This document shows positions 7,119 through 13,645 of a stretch of DNA of 13,946 nucleotides, one piece after another. Both the position numbers and the translations under genes were made by a program. Numbering within the stretch: the stretch's first letter is position 1; the number at the start of each line of letters is the position of its first letter. Below the pieces are notes generated by a model that worked only from the letters and a program-made list of their open reading frames with translations, was not told the origin of the DNA and did no database searches. This DNA is from an uncultured Clostridia bacterium (GTDB lineage: Bacteria > Bacillota > Clostridia > Christensenellales > Borkfalkiaceae), in contig CANPWF010000027.1 of NCBI GenBank assembly GCA_947581885.1, positions 1 through 13,946 of the forward strand, in the 5' to 3' direction.

Positions 7119-7832
7119 ATGGCGCGGAATCGGTTTTTTGCAGAGAATATCGGGGAAGAGGTCGCCCTCACGGGGGACGAATACCGCCATGCCAAAAACG
7201 TGTTGCGGCTGAACACGGGGGACGAAGTCACTCTTCTCGACGGGAGCGGCGCGGAGTATTCGGCGATCGTCGCGCGGGCGGAAAAGGGGACGCTGTATCT
7301 TCATGTGATCGGAAAGACCGTCTCCGACCGTGAACCCAAAACGGACGTTTACCTTCTGATCGGCGCGTTGAAGGGGGACAAGACCGAACTCGTCGTGCAG
7401 AAGGCGACCGAGCTGGGAGTAAACCGCATCGGCGTGTTCTCTTCCCGCTACTGTTCCGCCTTTTTCGGGGAGAACAAGCTCTCCCGCCTCGAACGCGTCG
7501 CCCGCGAGGCCTCCAAACAGTGCATGCGTGCCCGCGTCCCCGCAATCGAATATTTCGACAGCTTTTCCGCCGCGCTCGATTCCGCGAAGGACTATCAACA
7601 TAAACTCTTCGCCTGTGAATTTTTAGAGGCTTCCGAGGGGGCGATCGCGGACATGGGTGTCTCGTACTGCATCGTAGTGGGGAGCGAAGGGGGATTTACG
7701 GAGGAAGAATTCCGTTCCGCCAAAGAGAAGGGCTTTTGCGGCATTTCGCTCGGGAAGCGCGTTCTCCGCGCGGAGACCGCGGCGATCGCTCTGCTTGCCG
7801 TCGTCATGGAAAAGGCGGGGGAATGGAGATGA
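7119..7832 (+). CDS. rsmE: 16S rRNA (uracil-1498 N3) methyltransferase
   Basis: RsmE methylates U1498 of 16S rRNA in the assembled 30S subunit. The 237 residues fit the family. An N-terminal PUA-like region (about 1-70, with RNRFF and HAKNVLRL) precedes the SPOUT/trefoil-knot domain. The diagnostic motifs are QKATELGV (94-101), GSEGGFTEEE (188-197; the usual GPEGGF with serine for proline) and LGKRVLRAETA (211-221). The ATG at 7119 is one base after the prmA stop. No separate ribosome binding site stands out, so translation probably couples to prmA. The TGA stop overlaps the mtaB start. Confidence 0.95.
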   Translation: MARNRFFAENIGEEVALTGDEYRHAKNVLRLNTGDEVTLLDGSGAEYSAIVARAEKGTLYLHVIGKTVSDREPKTDVYLLIGALKGDKTELVVQKATELGVNRIGVFSSRYCSAFFGENKLSRLERVAREASKQCMRARVPAIEYFDSFSAALDSAKDYQHKLFACEFLEASEGAIADMGVSYCIVVGSEGGFTEEEFRSAKEKGFCGISLGKRVLRAETAAIALLAVVMEKAGEWR

Positions 7833-9046
7833 AGGCGTGCGTGTTCACCCTCGGGTGCAAGATGAACGAGGCGGAGAGCGAATCTCTTATGACCGCCCTG
7901 CAAGAGAGGGGCTATGAGGTGACGGACAAGCTCTCCTATGCCGATCTCTATATCCTCAACACCTGCGCGGTGACGGCGGAGGCGGAGAAGAAATCGCGGC
8001 AGGCGATCGCGCGGATGAGGAAATTCAACAAGGACGCGAAGATCGCCGTCTGCGGGTGCGCTTCCGAGCGCGACGCTTCCGTTTTCGCCAAAAAAGAGGG
8101 CGTGTATCTCGTGACGGGCGCGATGCAAAAGAGGAAACTTTTAGACCTTCTCGACGAGGGAGGAATTTTTTGCGGGAGCGAGCAGACGTTCTGCGAACTT
8201 CCCTACCCCGCCCGCACGCGGACGCGTGCCTTCGTGCGCATTCAGGACGGCTGTAACCGCTTCTGTTCCTACTGCATCATTCCCTATCTCCGCGGCAGGT
8301 CGCGTTCCCGCTCGGCGGGATCCATCCTCGGGGAAGTAAGTTCCTGCGGCGCGAAGGAGATCGTTCTGACGGGGGTGGACCTCTCTTCCTACAAGAGCGA
8401 AGGTTGCGATCTATCGGGGCTTCTCCTTCGGTTGAAGGATATTCCCGCCCGCATTCGCTTCGGCTCCCTCGAAGTGAGCGCGATCACCGAGGAATTTCTT
8501 GCCGCCGCGAAGGCCGCGCCCGTCATGCCGCACTTCCATTTGTCCCTGCAAAGCGGTTCGGATGCCGTGCTCCGTGCCATGAACAGGAAGTACACGCGGG
8601 AAGAATATCTCGCCGCCTGCGCCCGCGTGAAGGAGGCGTTCCCGACCGCCGCCATTACCACCGACATCATCGTCGGCTACCCCACGGAGACGGAAGAGGA
8701 CTTCAAAGAGTCTCTTTCCATTGTTCGGGAAGCGGGGTTCGCGCACGTGCATGTGTTTCCCTTCTCCCCGCGGGAGGGGACGGTGGCTTCGAAACTTCCC
8801 GACCTTCCCCCCGAAGTCAAGCGCGAGCGGACGGCAAGGCTCATAAAAGAGGCGGCGGCGCAGGAAGAGCAGTTCATTCGCCGCTTTCTCGGGACGGAAG
8901 CGACCGTTCTTTTCGAAGAGGACGGCGGCTATACCGAAAATTATATCCGCGCCTATGCGGAAAACGCGAAAGAGGGCGAACTGAAAAGAGTGCGCCTTCT
9001 CGAAAGAGTGAAGGACGGCGTTCGCGCCGAGATCATCGGAGGATAA
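7829..9046 (+). CDS. mtaB: tRNA t6A37 methylthiotransferase
   Basis: MtaB is a radical-SAM enzyme that turns t6A37 into ms2t6A37 in tRNAs reading ANN codons. The 405 residues carry the three cysteines of the N-terminal iron-sulfur cluster domain (C10 in TLGCKMNEAES, C46 in NTCAVT, C77). They also carry the radical-SAM triad C142, C146 and C149 in DGCNRFCSYC, and a C-terminal TRAM-like RNA-binding segment (about 345-405). CKMNEAES and the RGRSRSR stretch after the triad favour MtaB over MiaB. The ATG at 7829 overlaps the rsmE TGA in the form ATGA. An alternative ATG at 7823 adds two residues and cannot be excluded. Confidence 0.93.
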   Translation: MKACVFTLGCKMNEAESESLMTALQERGYEVTDKLSYADLYILNTCAVTAEAEKKSRQAIARMRKFNKDAKIAVCGCASERDASVFAKKEGVYLVTGAMQKRKLLDLLDEGGIFCGSEQTFCELPYPARTRTRAFVRIQDGCNRFCSYCIIPYLRGRSRSRSAGSILGEVSSCGAKEIVLTGVDLSSYKSEGCDLSGLLLRLKDIPARIRFGSLEVSAITEEFLAAAKAAPVMPHFHLSLQSGSDAVLRAMNRKYTREEYLAACARVKEAFPTAAITTDIIVGYPTETEEDFKESLSIVREAGFAHVHVFPFSPREGTVASKLPDLPPEVKRERTARLIKEAAAQEEQFIRRFLGTEATVLFEEDGGYTENYIRAYAENAKEGELKRVRLLERVKDGVRAEIIGG

Positions 9047-9047
9047 T

Positions 9048-9386
9048 ATGGATAACTGTGTATTCTGCAAGATCATTGCGGGGGAAATTCCCTCGCGCAA
9101 GGTGTACGAAAACGAGGAGATCGTCGTGTTTGAGGACATCGAACCTATCACGCGCATCCACCTTTTGTGCGTGCCCAAAGAACACTACAAGACGATCGCC
9201 GAACTCAACGAATTCCGCGCCGAAACGTTGGGGCGGGCGTTTTATACCCTCGGCAAAGTGTTGCCGTCGCTCGGGTTGCAGGACGGGTACCGCATCGTCA
9301 TCAATCAGGGCGAACAGGCGGGGCAGACCGTTCCGCACCTGCACCTGCATATCCTCGGCGGCGAAAAGCTCGGTTGGGGCAAATAG
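9048..9386 (+). CDS. HIT-family (histidine triad) nucleotide-binding hydrolase
   Basis: HIT proteins of the HinT branch hydrolyse aminoacyl-AMP and other nucleoside phosphoramidates. The 112 residues include the active-site triad HLHLHILGG with H97, H99 and H101, and an N-terminal CVFCKIIAGEIPS. Its C4 and C7 suggest the zinc-binding HinT variant common in Firmicutes. The GGAGG ribosome binding site overlaps the mtaB stop, and the ATG is one base after it. It is the last gene of the prmA operon, and a hairpin follows at 9409. A HIT gene in this place is common in clostridial genomes. Confidence 0.95.
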   Translation: MDNCVFCKIIAGEIPSRKVYENEEIVVFEDIEPITRIHLLCVPKEHYKTIAELNEFRAETLGRAFYTLGKVLPSLGLQDGYRIVINQGEQAGQTVPHLHLHILGGEKLGWGK

Positions 9387-9415
9387 GTATAAAACGGAAA
9401 AAAGCGGCAAAAATC
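9387..9415 (+). promoter_or_regulatory. Candidate forespore (sigma-F type) promoter of the gene at 9439
   Basis: GTATA (9387-9391), 14 bases, GGCAAAAAT (9406-9414). The second element fits the sigma-F -10 pattern GGNNANANT in every fixed position, and GTATA fits the -35. The same arrangement recurs before the SpoIIQ-like gene. Initiation would fall near 9421-9423, inside the hairpin loop at 9421-9424. Confidence 0.55.
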
Positions 9416-9438
9416 TTCCCCACGGGGAGGATTTTTTT
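9409..9438 (+). terminator. Hairpin ending the prmA operon; its 3' arm is the next gene's ribosome binding site
   Basis: A 12-bp stem (9409-9420 with 9425-9436, one G-U pair) and loop CACG run into seven T residues (9432-9438), a normal intrinsic terminator shape. The 3' arm GGGAGGA (9425-9431) is also the only Shine-Dalgarno sequence for the ATG at 9439. A read-through transcript would hide that site. Confidence 0.75.
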
Positions 9439-9861
9439 ATGCGCGGAAGGGTGGGAAGAATACGCTCCATGTTCGTTATCCTTTGCTGTATCGCCTGCGC
9501 GGGATTTTTTCTTCTGCTTTCCTTCTCCCCCGTATTCCGAGGCGGATATGGATACGAGCTGTATACGGGGAGCTCGTCGGGGCTTGTTGTCCGAACCGAA
9601 ACTCCCTTTATAGATAAGCTCAAATTTCATGCGAAAGGGGAGAGCGTCCGCTACGACGGGGACCGCGCCGAAGAGCTCATCGAAGAATTCCGCGGGAAAT
9701 TGCAATTCACGGAGGAGAGTTGCGGCGTGAAAAACTATTACCTGTATTCCCCTCTTTTGGGGGAAGGAGTGCGGGTCGGCGGGGCGTATGTGAATTTGCA
9801 TATCGCGGTGAACGCCGAGCAGACGGCGGTGGGAACGCCCCTCATCTTCGGCGGTTTTTGA
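9439..9861 (+). CDS. Small membrane-anchored protein, possibly YwmB-like
   Basis: The 140-residue protein begins with a basic stretch and one hydrophobic segment (about 11-30), a membrane anchor or uncleaved signal. An extracytoplasmic domain of about 105 residues follows. Its C-terminal pattern YYLYSPLL...VNLHIAV...VGTPLIFGGF reminds me of clostridial proteins annotated as YwmB-like, but I recall this only loosely. YwmB genes lie near spoIID and spoIIQ in Bacillus, which suits the SpoIIQ-like gene next door. The ATG at 9439 is chosen for the GGAGG site 8 bases upstream (9426-9430). An internal ATG at 9469 would lose the basic N-terminus. It is probably co-expressed with the M23 gene in the forespore. 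The molecular function is unknown. Confidence 0.75.
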   Translation: MRGRVGRIRSMFVILCCIACAGFFLLLSFSPVFRGGYGYELYTGSSSGLVVRTETPFIDKLKFHAKGESVRYDGDRAEELIEEFRGKLQFTEESCGVKNYYLYSPLLGEGVRVGGAYVNLHIAVNAEQTAVGTPLIFGGF

Positions 9862-9868
9862 ACCCCAT

Positions 9869-9897
9869 GTATAAATTTTTCCGAGAGGGCAATCATC
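9869..9897 (+). promoter_or_regulatory. Candidate forespore (sigma-F type) promoter of the M23 gene
   Basis: GTATA (9869-9873), 14 bases, GGCAATCAT (9888-9896). Spacing and the GTATA and GGCAA cores are identical to the motif before the gene at 9439. The -10 element is a weaker sigma-F match, with C where A is preferred. Initiation would be near 9903, shortly before GGAGG at 9915. Confidence 0.45.
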
Positions 9898-9926
9898 TAC
9901 ATACAAAAATTTTCGGAGGCATACCC

Positions 9927-10565
9927 ATGAAAGAACAGACCAAAAGCAAAAAGAGATGGCTATTCTACCTCGTCCTCGCCGTCGGCGTTCTGCTCCTCGC
10001 GGCGGCGACCGTTCTCACCGTCTACTTCCTCACGAAGGGGGGAGATCAGATCCTCGTGGAAGAACCGCCCGTCATCGCGGACCCCGACCCGATCGTGCCC
10101 GACGCACCCCCCGAGGAACCCTCGGAGCCCTCTTCGGGTCAGACGGTGCGCTTCGTCTCTCCCGTCGAGAACGCTTCGCCAAAAGTCAACTTCTACGACG
10201 TGTACGACAACAAGACGCTCGGCTGGGGGTACTACCATAAGGCGATCGACTACGACGCGGCGGAGGGCTCTACCGTCCGCTGCATCGGGGACGGGGTCGT
10301 CGAGAGCGTCACGTACAGCGAATTTACGGGCAATCTCGTCGTCATCGACCACGGCGACGGACTGCGTTCGTATTACCGCTTTGTGGAACCCGTCGACGGG
10401 CTCGGCAAGGGGGAGAAGGTGACGCGCGGCGAGGCGATCGGCACCGTCGCGGGGGCGTACGGCATCGAGCGATTCGACGGGGTGCACCTGCACTTCTATA
10501 TGTCGCTCGGAAGTAAACCCGTCAACCCCACCGACTATCTCGACGTTCTTCTCGAAGAGAAATGA
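9927..10565 (+). CDS. M23-domain membrane protein, SpoIIQ-like
   Basis: The 212-residue protein has a short cytoplasmic N-terminus, one transmembrane helix (about 11-36), a Pro/Glu-rich linker (45-72) and an M23 (LytM) domain (about 75-205). Three zinc-ligand positions are present: H104 and D108 in YHKAID, and H189 in VHLHF. The additional active-site histidine usually found in a YxHL motif is replaced (YYRFV, 149-153), so hydrolysis is doubtful. Size, topology and partial degeneration match SpoIIQ, the forespore half of the channel linking forespore and mother cell. The preceding gene and the sigma-F-like promoter support this. A general envelope M23 peptidase is the alternative. The ATG at 9927 follows GGAGG (9915-9919), and a strong terminator follows the gene. 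Confidence 0.82.
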   Translation: MKEQTKSKKRWLFYLVLAVGVLLLAAATVLTVYFLTKGGDQILVEEPPVIADPDPIVPDAPPEEPSEPSSGQTVRFVSPVENASPKVNFYDVYDNKTLGWGYYHKAIDYDAAEGSTVRCIGDGVVESVTYSEFTGNLVVIDHGDGLRSYYRFVEPVDGLGKGEKVTRGEAIGTVAGAYGIERFDGVHLHFYMSLGSKPVNPTDYLDVLLEEK

Positions 10566-10591
10566 AAAGAGCTCCTTTCTTTGGGCGGGAC

Positions 10592-10627
10592 GCAAAAACA
10601 GCGAGGATCTTTCCTCGCTGTTTTTGC
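10592..10627. terminator. Strong bidirectional terminator after the SpoIIQ-like gene
   Basis: A perfect 16-bp inverted repeat (10592-10607 with 10612-10627) with loop TCTT. The core GCGAGGA/TCCTCGC is flanked by AAAAA on the left and TTTTT on the right, so it can work on either strand. It serves the M23 gene (27 bases after its stop) and could also stop the leftward TetR transcript. Confidence 0.9.
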
Positions 10628-10699
10628 AACACTTTCAGGTACTTTGTAATCGCTCCGATGCCTGCGCCCGCTTTGCGCCGTGAAGAAAACTTCGACGAA

Positions 10700-10718
10700 T
10701 CGATCCATGTAGGATCGA
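10700..10718. repeat. Small hairpin in the gap between M23 and TetR genes
   Basis: A perfect 7-bp inverted repeat TCGATCC-ATGTA-GGATCGA lies in the 180-base gap 10628-10807, where I see no gene. On the minus strand it is followed after about nine bases by a weak T-rich stretch, so it might add to termination of the TetR transcript. Nothing else in the gap is recognisable. Confidence 0.3.
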
Positions 10719-10807
10719 AAACCGCCTTCCGTCTGCGTTTTTACGGCTTCTTTGCGGCAGGCGCAAGAGTCCGAATCCCGATTTTGATTTCACGCATCTT
10801 TGTTTTT

Positions 10808-11431
10808 TTATTCGGCTTTGCCGCTTAAATAGGGCTTCATCGTTGCGGGAAGGAACGTCGTACAAAACGTTTTGGTGTGCTCCTCGAACCCGTACGCTCC
10901 GCCCGACATATCCCAACAGAGCATTTCGCCGTAGAGAACGTCCGTAAGCGCGTCGGCGAGTGCGACGATCGGCGTATCCTCTTTCAATTCGCCCCGCTCG
11001 ATGCCCGTTTTTATGATCCCTTTCAGGGAATCGATGTCCATGCGGAGTTTTTCCTTGTCATAGGGATTCTGCACGAGATCGGGATCGACGGTATTGCGCA
11101 CCCATTCTTGGCAGAGTTTCAGTCCGTCCCGTTCGATATGTCCCGAAAACGTCACCATATAAAACGCCAACCGATCCATAAATTGTCCGTCGTAGCTTTG
11201 CGCCTTTTCGTAGATCTCACCGAACATATCGCGGCTGATCGCAAACACCACATCTTCCTTGCGCTTGAAATAGGTGTAAAACGTGCCGTTTGCAACGCCG
11301 CAAGCCCTTGTGATCTCCTCGACCGAGGTATTCACAAGTCCCTTTTCGCGGATGATGACCTTTGCCGTTTCCAAGAGTTTCTTCCTCGTTTCCAAAGCGG
11401 CAAGTTTTCGGTTCGTCATTTTTTCCGACAT
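10808..11431 (-). CDS. TetR-family transcriptional regulator
   Basis: The 207-residue protein has the TetR layout. An N-terminal DNA-binding domain carries the HTH SVEEITRACGVANGTFYTYF (36-55), followed by KRKEDVV, and a helical C-terminal ligand domain of about 150 residues follows. The start ATG at 11431 is six bases after the stop of the ECF S-component gene. An AAGGA site overlaps the end of that gene, so the two form one transcript. An alternative ATG is at 11419. It probably autoregulates the pair through the palindrome at 12067-12087. The ligand is unknown; it may be the transported substrate or a derivative. The protein contains several cysteines but no obvious metal site. Confidence 0.92.
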   Translation of the reverse strand: MSEKMTNRKLAALETRKKLLETAKVIIREKGLVNTSVEEITRACGVANGTFYTYFKRKEDVVFAISRDMFGEIYEKAQSYDGQFMDRLAFYMVTFSGHIERDGLKLCQEWVRNTVDPDLVQNPYDKEKLRMDIDSLKGIIKTGIERGELKEDTPIVALADALTDVLYGEMLCWDMSGGAYGFEEHTKTFCTTFLPATMKPYLSGKAE

Positions 11432-11437
11432 GCTCTT

Positions 11438-12016
11438 TTATTCCTTGTTATTTTTGAGGAGAAGGCGAAGCCCCATAACCATAAAGGGAACAAGAACCGC
11501 TTGCAAGACCAACCCCAAAAGTCCCGTTTGGATCTGCGACCAAACGACGACCGCCGAGAGGGGAGAAACGCTTTGGAAAATGGCAGCTATCAAGAGGAAC
11601 ACGAGCCTGCCTGCGACTTGCGCAAGGAGTACCGCGGGGAACGCCATCCAGCCGTTTTCCGCGATCCTGTGCGAAAACAGTCCCGAAACCGCCGCGAATA
11701 CCGCAAGTTCGACGATCATATAAGGCAGACGAATTGCGGCGGGCATGGGGTTTCCGGCAAGCGAAGTTATCGCAAAGCTAATGGCGGGGGAGAGGATTCC
11801 AACACCCAACCCCCACATCCAACCGAGCAAGCACCCGCCGAGAAGGACAGGGAGATACATGGGCAGCCATTTCATCCCGCCGTCCGCGCCGAGGGCGAGG
11901 TGGACAAGTTGCGGAAGGATGACCGCGAGCGCGATGATTCCCACCGAGATAAGCGTTTTTACCGCGACTTTTACGCGAAGAGTCGCATTGTGACGAGCCA
12001 GAACCTGATCGATCAT
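11438..12016 (-). CDS. ECF transporter S component (substrate-binding membrane subunit)
   Basis: The 192-residue hydrophobic protein has about six predicted transmembrane segments, the normal size for an ECF S subunit. The central stretch LPVLLGGCLLGWMWGLGVG followed by SPAISFAITSLAG resembles vitamin- and cofactor-type S components of the ECF_trnsprt/DUF3816 group. S subunits capture the substrate and share a separate EcfA-EcfA'-EcfT energy module, which is not in this window. The ATG at 12016 follows a GGAGG site (12030-12026) at nine bases. An upstream in-frame ATG at 12094 would start before the likely promoter and add a non-hydrophobic tail, so it is rejected. The substrate cannot be read from sequence. 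It is co-transcribed with the downstream TetR gene. Confidence 0.8.
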   Translation of the reverse strand: MIDQVLARHNATLRVKVAVKTLISVGIIALAVILPQLVHLALGADGGMKWLPMYLPVLLGGCLLGWMWGLGVGILSPAISFAITSLAGNPMPAAIRLPYMIVELAVFAAVSGLFSHRIAENGWMAFPAVLLAQVAGRLVFLLIAAIFQSVSPLSAVVVWSQIQTGLLGLVLQAVLVPFMVMGLRLLLKNNKE

Positions 12017-12054
12017 TGTATATTTCCTCCGATTTTTATTTTTCTTTCGGTTTG

Positions 12055-12084
12055 ATGATACCATATTCATTGAATGCAAGTCAA
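12055..12084 (-). promoter_or_regulatory. Promoter of the ECF-S/TetR operon
   Basis: On the minus strand TTGACT (12084-12079) and TATCAT (12060-12055) are 18 bases apart; each matches five of six consensus positions. The expected start near 12048 gives a leader of about 30 bases containing GGAGG before the ATG at 12016. Confidence 0.65.
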
Positions 12085-12087
12085 TGA
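12067..12087. promoter_or_regulatory. Candidate TetR operator
   Basis: A perfect palindrome TCATTGA-N7-TCAATGA (12067-12073, 12081-12087) covers the -35 box and spacer of the ECF-S/TetR promoter. A third related half-site TCAATCA follows at 12091-12097, ten bases on. Size and place suit autorepression by the TetR protein. Confidence 0.55.
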
Positions 12088-12115
12088 TTTTCAATCAACA
12101 AAATAATTTTTTTCG

Positions 12116-12128
12116 TCCCGAGTCGGGA
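12116..12128. repeat. Short palindrome upstream of the M1 peptidase gene
   Basis: TCCCGA-G-TCGGGA is a perfect 13-base odd palindrome in the divergent intergenic region. TCGGGAG occurs again at 12147-12153. No clear -35/-10 pair for the M1 gene was found here, so this may be part of its control region or chance in GC-rich DNA. Confidence 0.25.
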
Positions 12129-12174
12129 GAGGGTTTTTCGCATAATCGGGAGGGCGGGGGCATAGAGTAGGAGC

Positions 12175-13590
12175 ATGAAAAAACAAGTTGTCCTATGTAT
12201 CGCATGCGGGGTGCTGCTTTCCTCGGTGCCGCTATCTTCCTGCTCTTCAAAAAAGGGGACGAAATATCGGATCGACGCGGAGTATTTCCCCGAGGAGCAA
12301 AAGCTCGTCGCCCGCATGGAAGCGGAGATCGTGAACCCCACGGAATTGCCCCTTCCCGCCCTCAAATTCGAGCTCTATCCCAACGCCTACCGCGCGGGGG
12401 CGAAGTACTGCCCCGTGGGGGAACCCTTCGTCGAGGAGGCGTACTATCATGGGGAGAGCTACGGCGGAATTTCTATCTCCTCCGTGGAGGGCGGAACGTT
12501 CACCGTGGGCGGCGAGGACGAAAATATTTTGACGGTCACCCTTCCCGAAGAGCTCTATCCCGACGAGACGGCGAAGATATCTATCTCCTTCGAGACGACG
12601 CTCGCGACGATCGGGCACCGCCTCGGCGTGGGGGAGCACGCCGTCAATCTCGCCAACTTCTATCCCGTGCTCTGTCCGCTGAATGAGGGCGGGTTTTCCG
12701 AACTGATTTACACCCCCAACGGCGACCCCTTCGTGAGCGCGTGCGCCGATTACGATGTGACGCTGCGCGTTCCTTCGGAGTATGAAGTGTTCGATGCGGA
12801 AAAAACCGAAAACGGATACTCTCTGCATGCCGAAAACGTGCGGGATGTCGCCTTCGTCCTCGCGAAGGATTACGCCGTGGAGGAGACGGAGGCGAACGGT
12901 GTTCTCGTCAAATACTGCCACCCGAGAGAGCGGCGTTCGGAGATCGCTTTGAACGCAGCGGTGAGTTCGCTCAACTTTTACAGCGATACGTTTTTGAAGT
13001 ATGCCTATCCCGACTATTGGGTCGTGGAGACCGATCTTCCCTATGGGGGGATGGAATATCCCCGCCTTTCTCTTATCTCGCTCGATCTTCAAGAGGAGGA
13101 AAAGCCTTCCGTCATCGCCCACGAGACGGCGCACCAATGGTGGTATGCGATGGTGGGGAGCGACCAGTTCAACGAGGCTTGGCAGGACGAGGGTTTGGCG
13201 GAATATTCCGTCGCCCTCCTCGCGAAAGAGGATCCGACGTTCGGAGAATACGATAAACTCGTCTCTTCTTCCGAAAGGGCGTACCGCACCTTCTTCTCGG
13301 TGTATTCGCAGGTGTGTGGCGGGGCGGATACCCGCATGAGCCGTCCGCTCACGGCGTACTCGGGGCTGTACGAATACCGCAGTATCGCCTACGACAAGGG
13401 GGTGGTGCTCTTCGACCGCGTCCGCCTCGTCGCGGGGGAAGAGAAAGTGCGCCGCGCCCTCTCGATGTACGCCGAAAAATATGAGGGGAAGATCGCCTCC
13501 CGCGCGGACATGGTGGCTTGTTTTTCCGCCGCGGGGGCACATGCCAAGGAATTGTTCGATTCCTTTGCGGATGGGAAATGCGTCATCTAA
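12175..13590 (+). CDS. M1-family (gluzincin) metallopeptidase lipoprotein
   Basis: The 471-residue protein has a lipoprotein signal peptide with lipobox LSSC (lipidated C23), so it should sit on the outer face of the membrane. A beta-rich N-terminal domain (about 30-250) is followed by the catalytic domain. GGMEYP fits the GxMEN exopeptidase motif. The zinc motif is HETAH (316-320), with the third ligand E339 eighteen residues further in NEAWQDEGLAEY. SIAYDKGVVLF holds the tyrosine expected to stabilise the transition state. It is shorter than classical aminopeptidase N and lacks its large C-terminal helical domain, as in other compact bacterial M1 lipoproteins. It probably trims extracellular peptides. 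AGGAG lies only one base before the ATG, closer than usual. The signal peptide fixes this start. Confidence 0.93.
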   Translation: MKKQVVLCIACGVLLSSVPLSSCSSKKGTKYRIDAEYFPEEQKLVARMEAEIVNPTELPLPALKFELYPNAYRAGAKYCPVGEPFVEEAYYHGESYGGISISSVEGGTFTVGGEDENILTVTLPEELYPDETAKISISFETTLATIGHRLGVGEHAVNLANFYPVLCPLNEGGFSELIYTPNGDPFVSACADYDVTLRVPSEYEVFDAEKTENGYSLHAENVRDVAFVLAKDYAVEETEANGVLVKYCHPRERRSEIALNAAVSSLNFYSDTFLKYAYPDYWVVETDLPYGGMEYPRLSLISLDLQEEEKPSVIAHETAHQWWYAMVGSDQFNEAWQDEGLAEYSVALLAKEDPTFGEYDKLVSSSERAYRTFFSVYSQVCGGADTRMSRPLTAYSGLYEYRSIAYDKGVVLFDRVRLVAGEEKVRRALSMYAEKYEGKIASRADMVACFSAAGAHAKELFDSFADGKCVI

Positions 13591-13594
13591 ACAC

Positions 13595-13623
13595 TTGCAA
13601 TTTGCGGCGGGGCGGAGTATAAT
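13595..13623 (+). promoter_or_regulatory. Promoter of the zinc-ribbon gene
   Basis: TTGCAA (13595-13600), 17 bases, perfect TATAAT (13618-13623), beginning four bases after the M1 peptidase stop. The expected start near 13630 leaves a 15-base leader with GGAGG (13636-13640) five bases before the ATG. Confidence 0.8.
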
Positions 13624-13645
13624 AGCGGAAAAAACGGAGGAAGAA

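Noticed and set aside
8404..9438. Possible long N-terminal extension of the 9439 gene through mtaB and the HIT gene
   Set aside because: The upstream part is an out-of-frame shadow of mtaB/HIT with low-complexity Arg/Ser composition. The SD at 9426 and the membrane segment support the ATG at 9439.
10628..10807. Possible small gene or pseudogene between the M23 terminator and the TetR gene
   Set aside because: Short frames on both strands lack ribosome binding sites and motifs and overlap the terminator or the TetR gene. Only a small hairpin is visible.
12095..12174. Promoter for the M1 peptidase gene
   Set aside because: CATAAT and TAGAGT resemble -10 boxes but neither has a -35 at 16-18 bases, so no promoter is claimed.
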